Below, in pieces: positions 1-8,252 of a stretch of DNA of 64,000 bases (its first letter is position 1; each line of letters begins with the position of its first letter). The stretch spans positions 147,575 to 211,574 of the forward strand of contig NZ_LIWB01000003.1 in assembly GCF_001905725.1 (NCBI RefSeq), in the 5' to 3' direction. The stretch comes from Streptomyces sp. CB02400. Lineage in GTDB: Bacteria; Actinomycetota; Actinomycetes; Streptomycetales; Streptomycetaceae. The notes under the pieces were generated by a model. It ran no database searches and was not told where the DNA came from. It saw only the letters and a program-made list of their open reading frames with translations. Both the position numbers and the translations under genes were made by a program.

Positions 1-27
1 GGGGCGGTGCCGTTCGGGCCGTGCCGG

Positions 28-1740
28 TTACGGCAGCGCGTGGACGTGCGGGCCCACCGCGTTGGACCAGGCGTTTCCTGCCGTGGCGTCCCAGTTCGTG
101 GACCAGGTCATCGCGCCCCGCAGGTCCGGGTAGGTCCTCGACGGCTTGAAGGAGCCGCAGCTGGTGCCCTTGGTGAGGCAGTCCAGGGCGTTGTTCACGA
201 CCGACGGGGAGACGTAGCCGCTGCCCGCGCCCCGCGTCGAGGCGGGCAGGCCCAGGCCGACCTGGGACGGGTCGAGACCACCCTCGAGCTGGATGCAGGC
301 GAGCGCGGTCAGGAAGTCCACCGAGCCCTGGCTGTAGACCTTGCCGTCACAGCCCAGCATGGAACCGCTGTTGTAGTACTGCATGTTGACGACCGTGAGG
401 ATGTCCTTCACGTTCAGCGCGGTACGGAAGTACGAGCCGGACGTCGACTGCATGTCGATGGTCTGCGGCGCCATCGTCAGGATCATGTCCGGGCCCGCCT
501 TCGCCGACAGCGAGCGCAGCGCCTGCGTCATGTAGGTCGCGTTGAGGCCGTTCTCCAGGTCGATGTCGACGCCGTCGAAGCCGTACTCCTGCATCAGCGC
601 GTACACCGAGTTGGCGAAGTTCGTCGCGGAGGCGGAGTCGTTCACCGAGACGGTGCCCTTCTCGCCGCCGACCGAGATGATGACCTTCTTCCCGGCCGCC
701 TGCTTGGTCCGGATGTCCGCCTTGAACTGGTCGACGGTGTAGCCGTTCAGGCCCGCCGAGTCCAGGTTGAAGGTGACGGCGCCCGGTGTGCCGGTGGCGT
801 CCGCGAAGGCGACCGCGATGATGTCGTAGGCGTTCTGGACGTCGGAGACGCGCTGCACCGCCGCGCCGTTGTCGAAGTTCTGCCAGTAGCCGGTCACGGC
901 GTGCTTGGGCAGGTCACCGCTCCCGCCGCCGTCGTCCTTCTGCTTCGTGCGGGCCGTCACCGCCGTCGACTTCGGCGACTCGCCCGCCGCGTTGGTCGCG
1001 GTGACCTGGAAGGAGTACGAGGTGTCGGCCGCGAGGCCGGTCACCGTCGCCGACGTGCCCGACACGGCCGTCACCTTCGTACCGTCGCGGTAGACGGTGT
1101 ACCCGGTCGCCCCCGACACCGTGTTCCAGGCCAGCGACACCGACGACGACGTCGTACCGGAGACGGAAAGGCCGCCCGGTGTGCCCGGGACCGTCGGCTC
1201 CTCTTCACCGCCGCCGCCCCCGTCGGGGCCGAACACCGACAGGTCGTCCACGTGGTAGGCGGCCTGGCCGTACCAGCCGTGGGTGTAGACCGTCACCGAG
1301 GTGGTGGAGGAACCGGTGGAGAAGCTGGTCGAGAGCTGCTTCCAGCTGCCGGAGTCGGGGGTCCAGGTGGACACGTCCGTCGTGCCGGTGCCGGTGACGC
1401 CCAGGTAGGCGTACCCGCCCTGCACCCAGCCGCTCAGCCTGTACGTGGAGTTGGGCTGCACCGCGACCGTCTGGGAGCAGCGGGCGTTGTCCTGCCCGGC
1501 GGGCGTGGCCTTGAGCGCGGCCGTGCCGCCGTGCACCGGGGAGGAGACGGTCGTGCCGCTGTTCGCCGAACAGGTCCAGTTGCTCAGGCCCGCCTCGAAG
1601 CCGGCGTTCTTGGCGTTGTTGACGTCCGCCGCGGACGCCTGGCCCGCGCCGGCGAGGGGAAGGGCGAGGGCGAGGGCGGAGACGAAGGCTCCGGCCCAGA
1701 GACGTCTGCTGCGAACGGGCGTTCCTGGTGCGCGGTTCAT
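28..1740 (-). CDS. Secreted GH18 chitinase with CBM-like and fibronectin III domains
   Basis: Hydrolyses chitin outside the cell. The 570-residue protein has a signal peptide (basic RSRR at 10-13, hydrophobic core, cleavage near A38), an N-terminal beta-sandwich of carbohydrate-binding type (about 40-170), a Gly/Glu linker, an FN3 domain (about 190-270) and a GH18 catalytic barrel (about 285-570). The GH18 signature DGVDIDLE is present, with the catalytic acid at E396. I chose the ATG at 1740 because GGAGG lies 5 bases upstream and the signal peptide follows at once; the reading frame stays open a further 37 codons with no such features. Two 12-bp repeats typical of Streptomyces chitinase promoters lie upstream at 1835-1872. 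Domain order resembles the S. coelicolor ChiA group, but I do not assign a symbol. Confidence 0.95.
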   Translation of the reverse strand: MNRAPGTPVRSRRLWAGAFVSALALALPLAGAGQASAADVNNAKNAGFEAGLSNWTCSANSGTTVSSPVHGGTAALKATPAGQDNARCSQTVAVQPNSTYRLSGWVQGGYAYLGVTGTGTTDVSTWTPDSGSWKQLSTSFSTGSSTTSVTVYTHGWYGQAAYHVDDLSVFGPDGGGGGEEEPTVPGTPGGLSVSGTTSSSVSLAWNTVSGATGYTVYRDGTKVTAVSGTSATVTGLAADTSYSFQVTATNAAGESPKSTAVTARTKQKDDGGGSGDLPKHAVTGYWQNFDNGAAVQRVSDVQNAYDIIAVAFADATGTPGAVTFNLDSAGLNGYTVDQFKADIRTKQAAGKKVIISVGGEKGTVSVNDSASATNFANSVYALMQEYGFDGVDIDLENGLNATYMTQALRSLSAKAGPDMILTMAPQTIDMQSTSGSYFRTALNVKDILTVVNMQYYNSGSMLGCDGKVYSQGSVDFLTALACIQLEGGLDPSQVGLGLPASTRGAGSGYVSPSVVNNALDCLTKGTSCGSFKPSRTYPDLRGAMTWSTNWDATAGNAWSNAVGPHVHALP

Positions 1741-1830
1741 GGGGCCTCCGGTGGGGGAGAAAGGGGCGGGGGAGAAGGGGAGACGAGGGGAAGAGGGAAG
1801 GGGAACGACGGTGGCCACCGTGTGCAGCAC

Positions 1831-1872
1831 AAGGTGGTCCAGACCAATCACGTTGTCAATAGGTCCAGACCA
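1831..1872 (-). promoter_or_regulatory. Chitinase promoter with two GGTCCAGACC direct repeats (dre-like)
   Basis: Two near-identical 12-mers, TGGTCCAGACCA (1835-1846) and AGGTCCAGACCA (1861-1872), start 26 bases apart. Between them, on the minus strand, is a perfect TTGACA -35 hexamer (1859-1854); a weak -10 (CACCTT) falls 17 bases further. Paired repeats around the -35 box are known from Streptomyces chitinase promoters, and each repeat matches the core of the DasR site (GGTCTAGACC). Expected behaviour is repression relieved by GlcNAc/chitobiose metabolism. That regulation is inferred from the motif. Confidence 0.8.
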
Positions 1873-2148
1873 GAATCGACCAGTGAACCGACCCCAGGGC
1901 GACGTCCGGCGTCAAGGCGGTGCACGAGATCCACACCTACGGGGCCCGATCGAGACCGGCAAGATGCTCAACGTGTCCCGTTTTGACGCACCTTGTGCAC
2001 CGGCAGTTGCTGTTCGGCTGCCCAAACGCTGTTCTCCGGCCACAGGCCCGCGGATACAGTGCTGACGTAGTCACGCAGTGAAGTCACCAGGGTGCATCGG
2101 AGTGACGCCCGATGGGCCGAGGGGCCTGGGGAGAACGGGGAGCCGCGC
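1873..2148. other. Intergenic region between chitinase and tad cluster
   Basis: No convincing gene. It should carry the rightward promoter for the gene starting at 2149. I see a repeated GTCAC element near 2069-2087 but no confident -35/-10 pair. Confidence 0.4.
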
Positions 2149-3003
2149 GTGCCAACTGCCATTGCCGTGACCGGCGCCGACATGGCGCTGCCGGCCCAGG
2201 ACGAACGAACCCTGCCCGCCGTGGTGCTGCGGGACATCGACACCCGCCCGCTCGAACAGGTCCTGACCGAACTGCAGTTGATCATCGAGCACCACGGGCA
2301 CGTCATCGTCGTCTGCTCCCAGGCCACCCCCACCGCCGTCCAGCGACGCCTGCACACCCTGCGCTCCCTGCTGGAGAGCGACCGGATAGCCCTCTTCCGC
2401 CCCGACCTCCCACCGCTCGGACTGGCCGTCCTGGCCCGCCAGTTACGGCAGCTCGCCTCCTGCGACCTCAGCCCCGGCGTCCTCGCCTCCGCCGGCCGGC
2501 TGCTGATCCACTACATCCACTCCGGGGCCCTGCTCGGCTCCGTCGCCCGCCTCGACCGCGTCCCCGTCGACCTGAGGCAGCACGCCAAGTCCTGGATGCC
2601 CGGCAGCCAGTTCGCCGTACTCGCCCACCCGCAGCCGCAACTCGTCCGCCTCGGCCCCGAAGCCTCCCTCGACGGGCCCGAGTTCGGCACCTGGATGCTC
2701 GTCGCCAAGGGCCAGCTCCAGTCCGACTGGGTCACCACCACCCTGGCCCCCTCCTGGAAGGTCCAGGGCCTGCGCGAGACACCGCTCCCCGCCGATTCCC
2801 CGGACTGGTGGGGAACCGGCAAGCTCGTCGAGTTCTGCACCTACCTGCCCGACCTGTCCGTCCTGTACCAGCTCGTCACCTCCGTACGGCGCGGCGTCTG
2901 CCACTGGTGCGGCATCGACGTCATCGGCGACCGGTGCGTGTTCTGCTCCGCCGTACCACCCGCCCCCGAGGGCACGCCGGCCCTCACCCGAGGCCGCACC
3001 TGA
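2149..3003 (+). CDS. Unknown protein with C-terminal zinc ribbon, head of tad cluster
   Basis: A 284-residue protein I do not recognise. The N-terminal half looks like an alpha/beta fold; a strand-rich VIVVCSQ segment is followed by arginine-rich helices. The C-terminus carries two CxxC knuckles (CHWC and CVFC, spaced by about ten residues), which suggests a small zinc ribbon. The GTG at 2149 was preferred because GGGGAG sits 7 bases upstream; an in-frame start 19 codons earlier lacks a site. It reads in the same direction as the pilus genes and ends 79 bases before cpaB. It could be a pilus accessory or regulatory protein, but nothing in the sequence proves that. Confidence 0.7.
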   Translation: MPTAIAVTGADMALPAQDERTLPAVVLRDIDTRPLEQVLTELQLIIEHHGHVIVVCSQATPTAVQRRLHTLRSLLESDRIALFRPDLPPLGLAVLARQLRQLASCDLSPGVLASAGRLLIHYIHSGALLGSVARLDRVPVDLRQHAKSWMPGSQFAVLAHPQPQLVRLGPEASLDGPEFGTWMLVAKGQLQSDWVTTTLAPSWKVQGLRETPLPADSPDWWGTGKLVEFCTYLPDLSVLYQLVTSVRRGVCHWCGIDVIGDRCVFCSAVPPAPEGTPALTRGRT

Positions 3004-3082
3004 CCCGTTCGTCCACCGCACGCCCCGTCACGACCCCGCCCGATTCCGCTCGACCGATATCCCCGATGAGGTTGCACGGTTC

Positions 3083-3790
3083 ATGAACTCCCGTCAGCGC
3101 CGCGGCGTGATACTCCTGCTTCTGTCGGTCCTGTGCGCCCTCGGCGCGTTCGCCGGCGTGCTCTCCGTCATCAGCGACGTGGAGTCCAAGGTCGGCCCCG
3201 AGGTCACCGCGTACCGGCTGAAGACGGACGTGGCGCCCTACACCCCCCTCAGCACGGGTCAGTTCGAGAAGATCGAGATGCCCGAGCGGTGGCTGTCGAA
3301 GAACGCCGTCACCGACCTGGACGAGATCCGGGGCAAGATCGCCGTGACCGATCTGCAGGAGGGCTCCCTGCTGCAGAGCGACATGATCGTGAACCAGCCC
3401 GCCCTGCAGCCGGGACAGCAGGAGGTCGCCATCATGATCGACGCGGCGACCGGCGTCGCCGGCAAGATCACACCGGGCTCCTCGGTCAACGTCTACGCCA
3501 CCTTCGAGGGCGAGCGCGAGGGCGACCCCGACCAGTCCAGAATCATCGTGACCAACGCCAAGGTCCTCGACGTCGGCAAGCTCACCGCCCTCCAGCCCGA
3601 CGAGAACGACCGCGGCCGGGAGCCCACCGACGCCGTCCCGATCACCTTCGCGCTGTCCGCCATCGACGCCCAGCGCATCACCTACGCCGAGTCGTTCGCC
3701 CAGCGGGTCCGCCTCGCGCTGGTCGCGCCCGGAACCGACAGCACCGTCCCGGACTCGCAGCGGACGTACGAACTCGCGAAGGACAAGTGA
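3083..3790 (+). CDS. cpaB: Flp pilus assembly protein CpaB/RcpC
   Basis: Periplasm- or wall-side component of the Tad pilus machine. The 235-residue protein starts with a short basic stretch and a membrane anchor (about 8-28), then an SAF domain (LKTDVAPYTPLSTGQF, about 47-110) and a RcpC/CpaB beta domain with the AIMIDAATGVAGKITPG block (about 117-135) typical of the family. It is followed 9 bases later by tadZ and heads the core pilus operon. In proteobacteria CpaB works with an outer-membrane secretin; Gram-positive Tad systems keep CpaB without a secretin, so its role here is probably in the membrane-to-wall passage. Confidence 0.9.
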   Translation: MNSRQRRGVILLLLSVLCALGAFAGVLSVISDVESKVGPEVTAYRLKTDVAPYTPLSTGQFEKIEMPERWLSKNAVTDLDEIRGKIAVTDLQEGSLLQSDMIVNQPALQPGQQEVAIMIDAATGVAGKITPGSSVNVYATFEGEREGDPDQSRIIVTNAKVLDVGKLTALQPDENDRGREPTDAVPITFALSAIDAQRITYAESFAQRVRLALVAPGTDSTVPDSQRTYELAKDK

Positions 3791-3799
3791 GAGGCCCGC

Positions 3800-5059
3800 A
3801 TGCCCACGAGGATCCTGCCGGCAGTCGGCGACGCGGACGCGGTCCGGTCCCTCACCACACTGCTCAGCCAGCTCCCGGACGCCGAGCCGGTGGCCCCGGT
3901 GGTCGACTCCACCCAGCTCATCGACACCCTCGCCCGCCTGGCCGCCGAGTCCGTCGACGAACTGCCCGAGGTCGTGGTCGTGCACGAGCGGATCGGCCCC
4001 GTCCCCGCCCTGGAGCTGATCCGCGAAGTCGCCCTGCGCTTCCCCGCCGTCGGCGTCATCCTCGTCACCTCCGACGCGAGCCCCGGCCTCTTCCAGGCCG
4101 CCATGGACTACGGCGCCCGCGGCCTGGTCGCCCTCCCGCTCGGCTACGAGGAACTCGCCAGCCGCGTCCAGGCCGTCGCCCAGTGGTCCGCCGGCGTACG
4201 GCGCCACCTCGGCTCCGGCGGTGACGTGTTCACCGGTGTCGGCGGCACCGTCGTCACCGTCAGCGGCGCCAAGGGCGGCGTCGGCGCGACCCTGACCGCC
4301 ATCCAGCTCGCCCTCGCCGCCCAGGCCTCCGGCCGCACCACCGCCCTCGTCGACATGGACCTCCAGACCGGCGACATCGCCGCCTACCTGGACGTCCAGT
4401 TCCGCCGCTCCGTCGTCGACCTCGCCGCCGTCAACGACATCTCCCCGCGCGTCCTCGCCGACGCCGTCTTCCGCCACGACACCGGCCTCGCCCTGCTGCT
4501 CGCCCCCGGCGAGGGCGAGCGCGGCGAGGACGTCACCGACCGCGCCACCCGCCAGATCGTCAGCGCCCTGCGCTCCCGCTACGAGGTCGTCGTCATCGAC
4601 TGCGGCGCCCAGCTCGGCGGCGCCGGCGCGGCGGCCGTGGAGATGGCCGACACGGCCCTGCTGGTCACCACCCCCGACGTGGTCGCCGTACGGGGCGCCA
4701 AGCGGGCGGTGCGGATGTGGGACCGGCTGCAGATCCGCAAGGCGGAGGAGACCACCGTGGTCGTCAACCGGCACACCCGGTCCACGGAGATCCAGCCCCC
4801 GCTCATCCGGAAGATCACCGGCACCGCGGTCGCGGCCACCGTGATCCCCGCCCACTTCAAGGAACTCCAGGCCGTCGTGGACGCCGGCCGCGTCCACGAA
4901 CTGGAGAACAAGAGCACGGTGAAGCAGGCCCTGTGGGGCCTGGCCGGCGAACTCGGCCTGGTCAAGGCCGCCGAGGGCGCCCACAAGGGCGGCAGGCCGC
5001 GCGGCGACCGGGGGTCGGTGAGCTTCCGGCGGCGCAGGGACGGAGGGGGACGACCATGA
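3800..5059 (+). CDS. cpaE: TadZ/CpaE-like pilus localisation ATPase
   Basis: MinD/ParA-family ATPase that positions the Tad machine at the membrane. Residues about 40-130 form a receiver-like domain without a clear phosphoacceptor, as is normal for TadZ/CpaE. The deviant Walker A motif SGAKGGVGAT lies at 155-164, followed by an LVDMDLQTGD switch and a VVVIDCGAQ Walker B-like strand. Length (419 residues) fits the family. AGAGG precedes the ATG closely, and the stop overlaps the tadE start (ATGA), so the two are translationally coupled. Confidence 0.9.
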   Translation: MPTRILPAVGDADAVRSLTTLLSQLPDAEPVAPVVDSTQLIDTLARLAAESVDELPEVVVVHERIGPVPALELIREVALRFPAVGVILVTSDASPGLFQAAMDYGARGLVALPLGYEELASRVQAVAQWSAGVRRHLGSGGDVFTGVGGTVVTVSGAKGGVGATLTAIQLALAAQASGRTTALVDMDLQTGDIAAYLDVQFRRSVVDLAAVNDISPRVLADAVFRHDTGLALLLAPGEGERGEDVTDRATRQIVSALRSRYEVVVIDCGAQLGGAGAAAVEMADTALLVTTPDVVAVRGAKRAVRMWDRLQIRKAEETTVVVNRHTRSTEIQPPLIRKITGTAVAATVIPAHFKELQAVVDAGRVHELENKSTVKQALWGLAGELGLVKAAEGAHKGGRPRGDRGSVSFRRRRDGGGRP

Positions 5060-5448
5060 AGGCGGCATTACCCGCGCGTGGCCGCGACCGGGGTCAGGTG
5101 ACCATCGAGTTCCTCGGCATGACCCCCACGATCCTCGTGACGCTGGTGGTGCTGTGGCAGCTCGTACTGGTGGGGTACGCGTTCACGCTCGCGGGGAATG
5201 CTGCGGACGAGGCCGTACGGGCGGGCACGGCGGCGGCACCGGGCGCACGCCAGGGCGCCTGCCGGGCGGCAGGGCTGGACAAGCTGTCGGGAGCGTGGGC
5301 GGAGGGAGCGACCGTGAACTGCACGACCTCGGGCGGCTTCGTCACCGCCGACGTGAAGCTGAACGTCCCCCTCCTCTTCCCCGGCGCCATCTCCCTCCCC
5401 CTCGACGTGGAGGGACACGCGGGCGCGGTCGAGGAGGAGACGGACTGA
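5056..5448 (+). CDS. TadE-like pseudopilin 1
   Basis: A 130-residue minor pilin-like protein. A short basic leader ends in DRGQVTIEFLG (about 12-22), the TadE/F prepilin signature with a conserved Glu, followed by one hydrophobic helix (about 23-46). The rest is a small extracellular domain with two cysteines (CRAAG and NCTTS) that may form a disulphide. The ATG at 5056 overlaps the tadZ stop and has GGAGGGGGA just upstream. Processing by a prepilin peptidase after the Gly before Gln is expected from the family. Confidence 0.88.
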   Translation: MKAALPARGRDRGQVTIEFLGMTPTILVTLVVLWQLVLVGYAFTLAGNAADEAVRAGTAAAPGARQGACRAAGLDKLSGAWAEGATVNCTTSGGFVTADVKLNVPLLFPGAISLPLDVEGHAGAVEEETD

Positions 5449-5449
5449 C

Positions 5450-5923
5450 ATGCCGTACAAGCCGCACAGGACGTACAAGCCGCACGGGACGTACAAGCCG
5501 CACGGGCCGTACCAGCCGTACAGGCCGCACGGGCCGTACAAGCCGCACAAGACATATAAGCCGCACGGGCCGACCGCACACCGGCTCCGCGACCGCGGCC
5601 AGGTCGCCATCGAATACCTCGGCTTCCTCCCGATCCTGCTCATCGTCGCCATGGCCGCCGTACAGCTCGGCCTGGTCGCCTACACCGCCCAGCAGGCCGG
5701 CACGGCGGCCCGCGCGGCGGCGCGCAGCGCGTCGCTGGGCGAGGCGTACGGCCACACCTGCAGGGCCGCCATCAGCGACTGGCTCGCCGACGGCACCTCC
5801 TGCGAGGGCTATCCGGGAGGCGACGAGGTCACCGTCACCGCCACGGTCGACATCCCCTCGATCGTGCCGGGCTGGGACTTCGGCCCCGCCCGCAAGTCCG
5901 CCACGATGCCGCGAGACCACTGA
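5450..5923 (+). CDS. TadE-like pseudopilin 2 with YKPHG-repeat leader
   Basis: A 157-residue second TadE/TadF-like protein. It carries DRGQVAIEYLG and a transmembrane helix from about residue 47, then a small domain with two Cys. Unusually, the leader is about 46 residues long and is made almost wholly of a six-residue repeat, [PT]-Y-[KQ]-P-[HY]-[GRK], encoded by 18-base units (5453-5569). Leaders of this family are normally 10-20 residues. GAGGAGGAGA precedes the ATG, which lies one base after the tadE1 stop. The repeat would stay on the cytoplasmic side and be removed on prepilin cleavage. Near-identical units suggest recent expansion. Confidence 0.85.
   Translation: MPYKPHRTYKPHGTYKPHGPYQPYRPHGPYKPHKTYKPHGPTAHRLRDRGQVAIEYLGFLPILLIVAMAAVQLGLVAYTAQQAGTAARAAARSASLGEAYGHTCRAAISDWLADGTSCEGYPGGDEVTVTATVDIPSIVPGWDFGPARKSATMPRDH
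5453..5569 (+). repeat. 18-bp tandem repeat inside TadE-like gene 2
   Basis: Six to seven units built on TACAAGCCGCACGGG plus a Pro or Thr codon, with one shortened unit (CCGCACGGG). All changes keep the frame. The encoded protein repeat is Tyr/Pro/His rich. Confidence 0.85.
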
Positions 5924-5937
5924 GGAGCGAGCGACCC

Positions 5938-7275
5938 ATGAGCCTGCGGGCACGCATCAACTCCCCCGAGGAGACGGCCGGACGGGGCGAGGACGGCCAC
6001 CTGGTCGCCTCCTACCGCGCCAAGCTCCTGGAGGAGATCGACCTCGCGGAGATGAGTTCGCTGGCGGCGGCCGAGCGCCGGGCCCGGCTGGAACGCGTCC
6101 TCGGCCACATCATCAGCCGCGAGGGCCCGGTCCTGTCGACCGTCGAACGCTCCCAGCTCATCCGCCGGGTCGTCGACGAGGCATTGGGCCTCGGCATCCT
6201 GGAACCCCTGCTGGAGGACGCGTCCATCACCGAGATCATGGTGAACGGCCCGGACGCCATCTTCGTGGAGCGCGGCGGCCGCGTGGAACAACTCCCGCTC
6301 CGCTTCGCCTCCAACGACCAGCTCATGCAGACGATCGAACGCATCGTCTCCACCGTCAACCGCCGCGTCGACGAGTCGAACCCCATGGTCGACGCCCGCC
6401 TCCCCTCCGGCGAGCGCGTCAACGTCATCATCCCGCCGCTCTCCCTGACCGGCGCCACCCTCACCATCCGCCGCTTCCCCCGCTCCTTCACCCTCCAGGA
6501 ACTGATCGGCCTCGGTTCGCTGGACGACCACATGCTGTACCTGCTGGCCGGCCTGGTGCAGGCGCGCTTCAACGTCATCGTGTCCGGCGCGACGGGCACC
6601 GGGAAGACGACCCTCCTGAACGCCCTCTCCGGCCTGATCCCCGAGGGCGAACGCATCATCACCATCGAGGACTCCGCCGAACTCCAGCTCCAGCAGCCGC
6701 ACGTCATCCGCCTGGAGTCCCGCCCGCCGAACGTCGAGGGCAAGGGCCAGGTCACCATCCGCGACCTGGTCCGCAACTCACTCCGTATGCGCCCCGACCG
6801 CATCGTCGTCGGTGAGGTCCGCGGCGGCGAGTCCCTGGACATGCTCCAGGCGATGTCGACGGGTCACGACGGCTCCCTCGCCACGGTCCACGCCAACAGT
6901 GCCGAGGACGCGCTGATGCGGCTCCAGACCCTCGCCTCCATGTCGGACGTGGAGATCCCCTTCGTCGCGCTCCACGACCAGATCAACAGCGCTGTCGACG
7001 TCATCGTCCAGCTCACCCGCTTCGCCGACGGCGCCCGCCGCATCACCGAGGTCGCCCTGCTGGAGAGCCACGGCTCGGAGCCGTACCGGCTGGCCACGGT
7101 CGCCCGCTTCCACGCACAGCCCATGACCGCCGACGGCCGCGTCCACGGCGTCTACGAGCACCACCCCCTCCCGCGCCGTACCGCCGACCGCCTCTACATG
7201 GCGAGCCAGCCCGTCCCCCAGGCGTTCGGCATCGCCCAGTCCTACGACCAGCTCGCCACCCGAGAAGCCAGGTAG
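5938..7275 (+). CDS. tadA: TadA/CpaF secretion ATPase
   Basis: Hexameric motor ATPase (type II/IV secretion superfamily) that drives Flp pilus assembly from the cytoplasm. The 445-residue protein has an N-terminal helical domain, the CpaF block ITEIMVNGPDAIFVERGG (about 99-116), Walker A GATGTGKTT (about 218-226), an Asp box (TIEDSAELQL), Walker B-region MRPDRIVVGEVRG and a His box (TGHDGSLATVHAN). GAGGAG precedes the ATG. It sits 14 bases after tadE2 and 11 before tadB. Confidence 0.96.
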   Translation: MSLRARINSPEETAGRGEDGHLVASYRAKLLEEIDLAEMSSLAAAERRARLERVLGHIISREGPVLSTVERSQLIRRVVDEALGLGILEPLLEDASITEIMVNGPDAIFVERGGRVEQLPLRFASNDQLMQTIERIVSTVNRRVDESNPMVDARLPSGERVNVIIPPLSLTGATLTIRRFPRSFTLQELIGLGSLDDHMLYLLAGLVQARFNVIVSGATGTGKTTLLNALSGLIPEGERIITIEDSAELQLQQPHVIRLESRPPNVEGKGQVTIRDLVRNSLRMRPDRIVVGEVRGGESLDMLQAMSTGHDGSLATVHANSAEDALMRLQTLASMSDVEIPFVALHDQINSAVDVIVQLTRFADGARRITEVALLESHGSEPYRLATVARFHAQPMTADGRVHGVYEHHPLPRRTADRLYMASQPVPQAFGIAQSYDQLATREAR

Positions 7276-7286
7276 GAACCGTCCCC

Positions 7287-8231
7287 ATGGATCTGCAGAA
7301 CCTGATCACGCTGACCACCGGCATCACGCTGCTGACCTGCGTCCTCGCGGTCGTCGGCGTGCACTCGTACGCCACCGGCAGGGCACAGCGGCAGGCGCTG
7401 GTGGACCGGCTGTCGGCCACCGGCCAGATCCCCGTCACCGGCCGCCGGCGCCACTTCCCCGCCCTGGACCGCCGCCTGCGCCGCACCGGACTCGGCAAGA
7501 AGCTCGAACTGCGCCTGACGGCCACCGGCCTGGACATCACCCCCGGCGAGTTCTTCGTCTACATGCTCGCCACGGTCGCCGGCCTGTGGCTCATCGGCCA
7601 GGCGACCCTCGCCCCCTTCTTCGGCCCCATCGCCGGCCTGCTCGGCGTCTGGGTGGCGCTGCAGTTCCTCAACTGGCAGCGGCAGAAACGCATCGAGAAG
7701 TTCATCAACCAGCTCCCGGAACTGGCCCGCATCCTCGCCAACGCCACCCAGGCCGGCCTCGCCCTCCGTACGGCCATCGGCATGGCGGCGGAGGAGCTGG
7801 AGGCCCCGGCGGGCGAGGAACTGTCCAAGGTGGCCAACCAGTTGGCGGTGGGCGCGTCGATGGACGACGCCCTCGGTGAACTCGCCGACCGCCTCCCGTC
7901 CCGCGAGCTGGTCGTCCTGGTCACCACCCTCGTGCTGTCCAACCGGGCGGGCGGCCAGGTGGTGAGCGCCCTGCGGAACCTGACCGAGACGCTGGAGGAG
8001 AGAAAAGAGACCCGCCGGGAGGTCCGTACGCAGCTCTCCCAGGTCAGCATGACGTCGTACGCCGTCCCCGTGCTCGGCGTCGGATCCCTCTTCCTGATGA
8101 ACGGGGTGAAGGACGGAGCCCTGGAGCGCATGACCGGCTCCCCGGCCGGACAGGCCGCGGTGGTCATCGCGTTCGGCCTGTACGCCATCGGCTTCGTCCT
8201 CATCCGCCGCCTGTCCCGCATCGACGTCTGA
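7287..8231 (+). CDS. tadB: TadB inner-membrane platform protein
   Basis: Polytopic membrane protein of the type II secretion F (GspF) family, 314 residues. An N-terminal helix (about 8-26) and a pair near 90-130 precede the cytoplasmic T2SSF domain, where the ELARILANATQAGLALRTAIG block is typical; two helices close the C-terminus (about 262-305). With TadC it forms the membrane platform on which TadA acts. Spacing to its neighbours shows one operon. Confidence 0.93.
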   Translation: MDLQNLITLTTGITLLTCVLAVVGVHSYATGRAQRQALVDRLSATGQIPVTGRRRHFPALDRRLRRTGLGKKLELRLTATGLDITPGEFFVYMLATVAGLWLIGQATLAPFFGPIAGLLGVWVALQFLNWQRQKRIEKFINQLPELARILANATQAGLALRTAIGMAAEELEAPAGEELSKVANQLAVGASMDDALGELADRLPSRELVVLVTTLVLSNRAGGQVVSALRNLTETLEERKETRREVRTQLSQVSMTSYAVPVLGVGSLFLMNGVKDGALERMTGSPAGQAAVVIAFGLYAIGFVLIRRLSRIDV

Positions 8232-8252
8232 GCGGCGAGGAGGCCGACCGAC

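Noticed and set aside
7..1986. Long plus-strand open frame over the chitinase
   Set aside because: Arg/Gly-rich composition with no domains; the minus strand encodes a clear GH18 enzyme.
2984..5068. 694-codon minus-strand open frame over cpaB and tadZ
   Set aside because: Shadow of well-supported pilus genes; Gly/Asp/Val-rich composition typical of antisense frames in GC-rich DNA.
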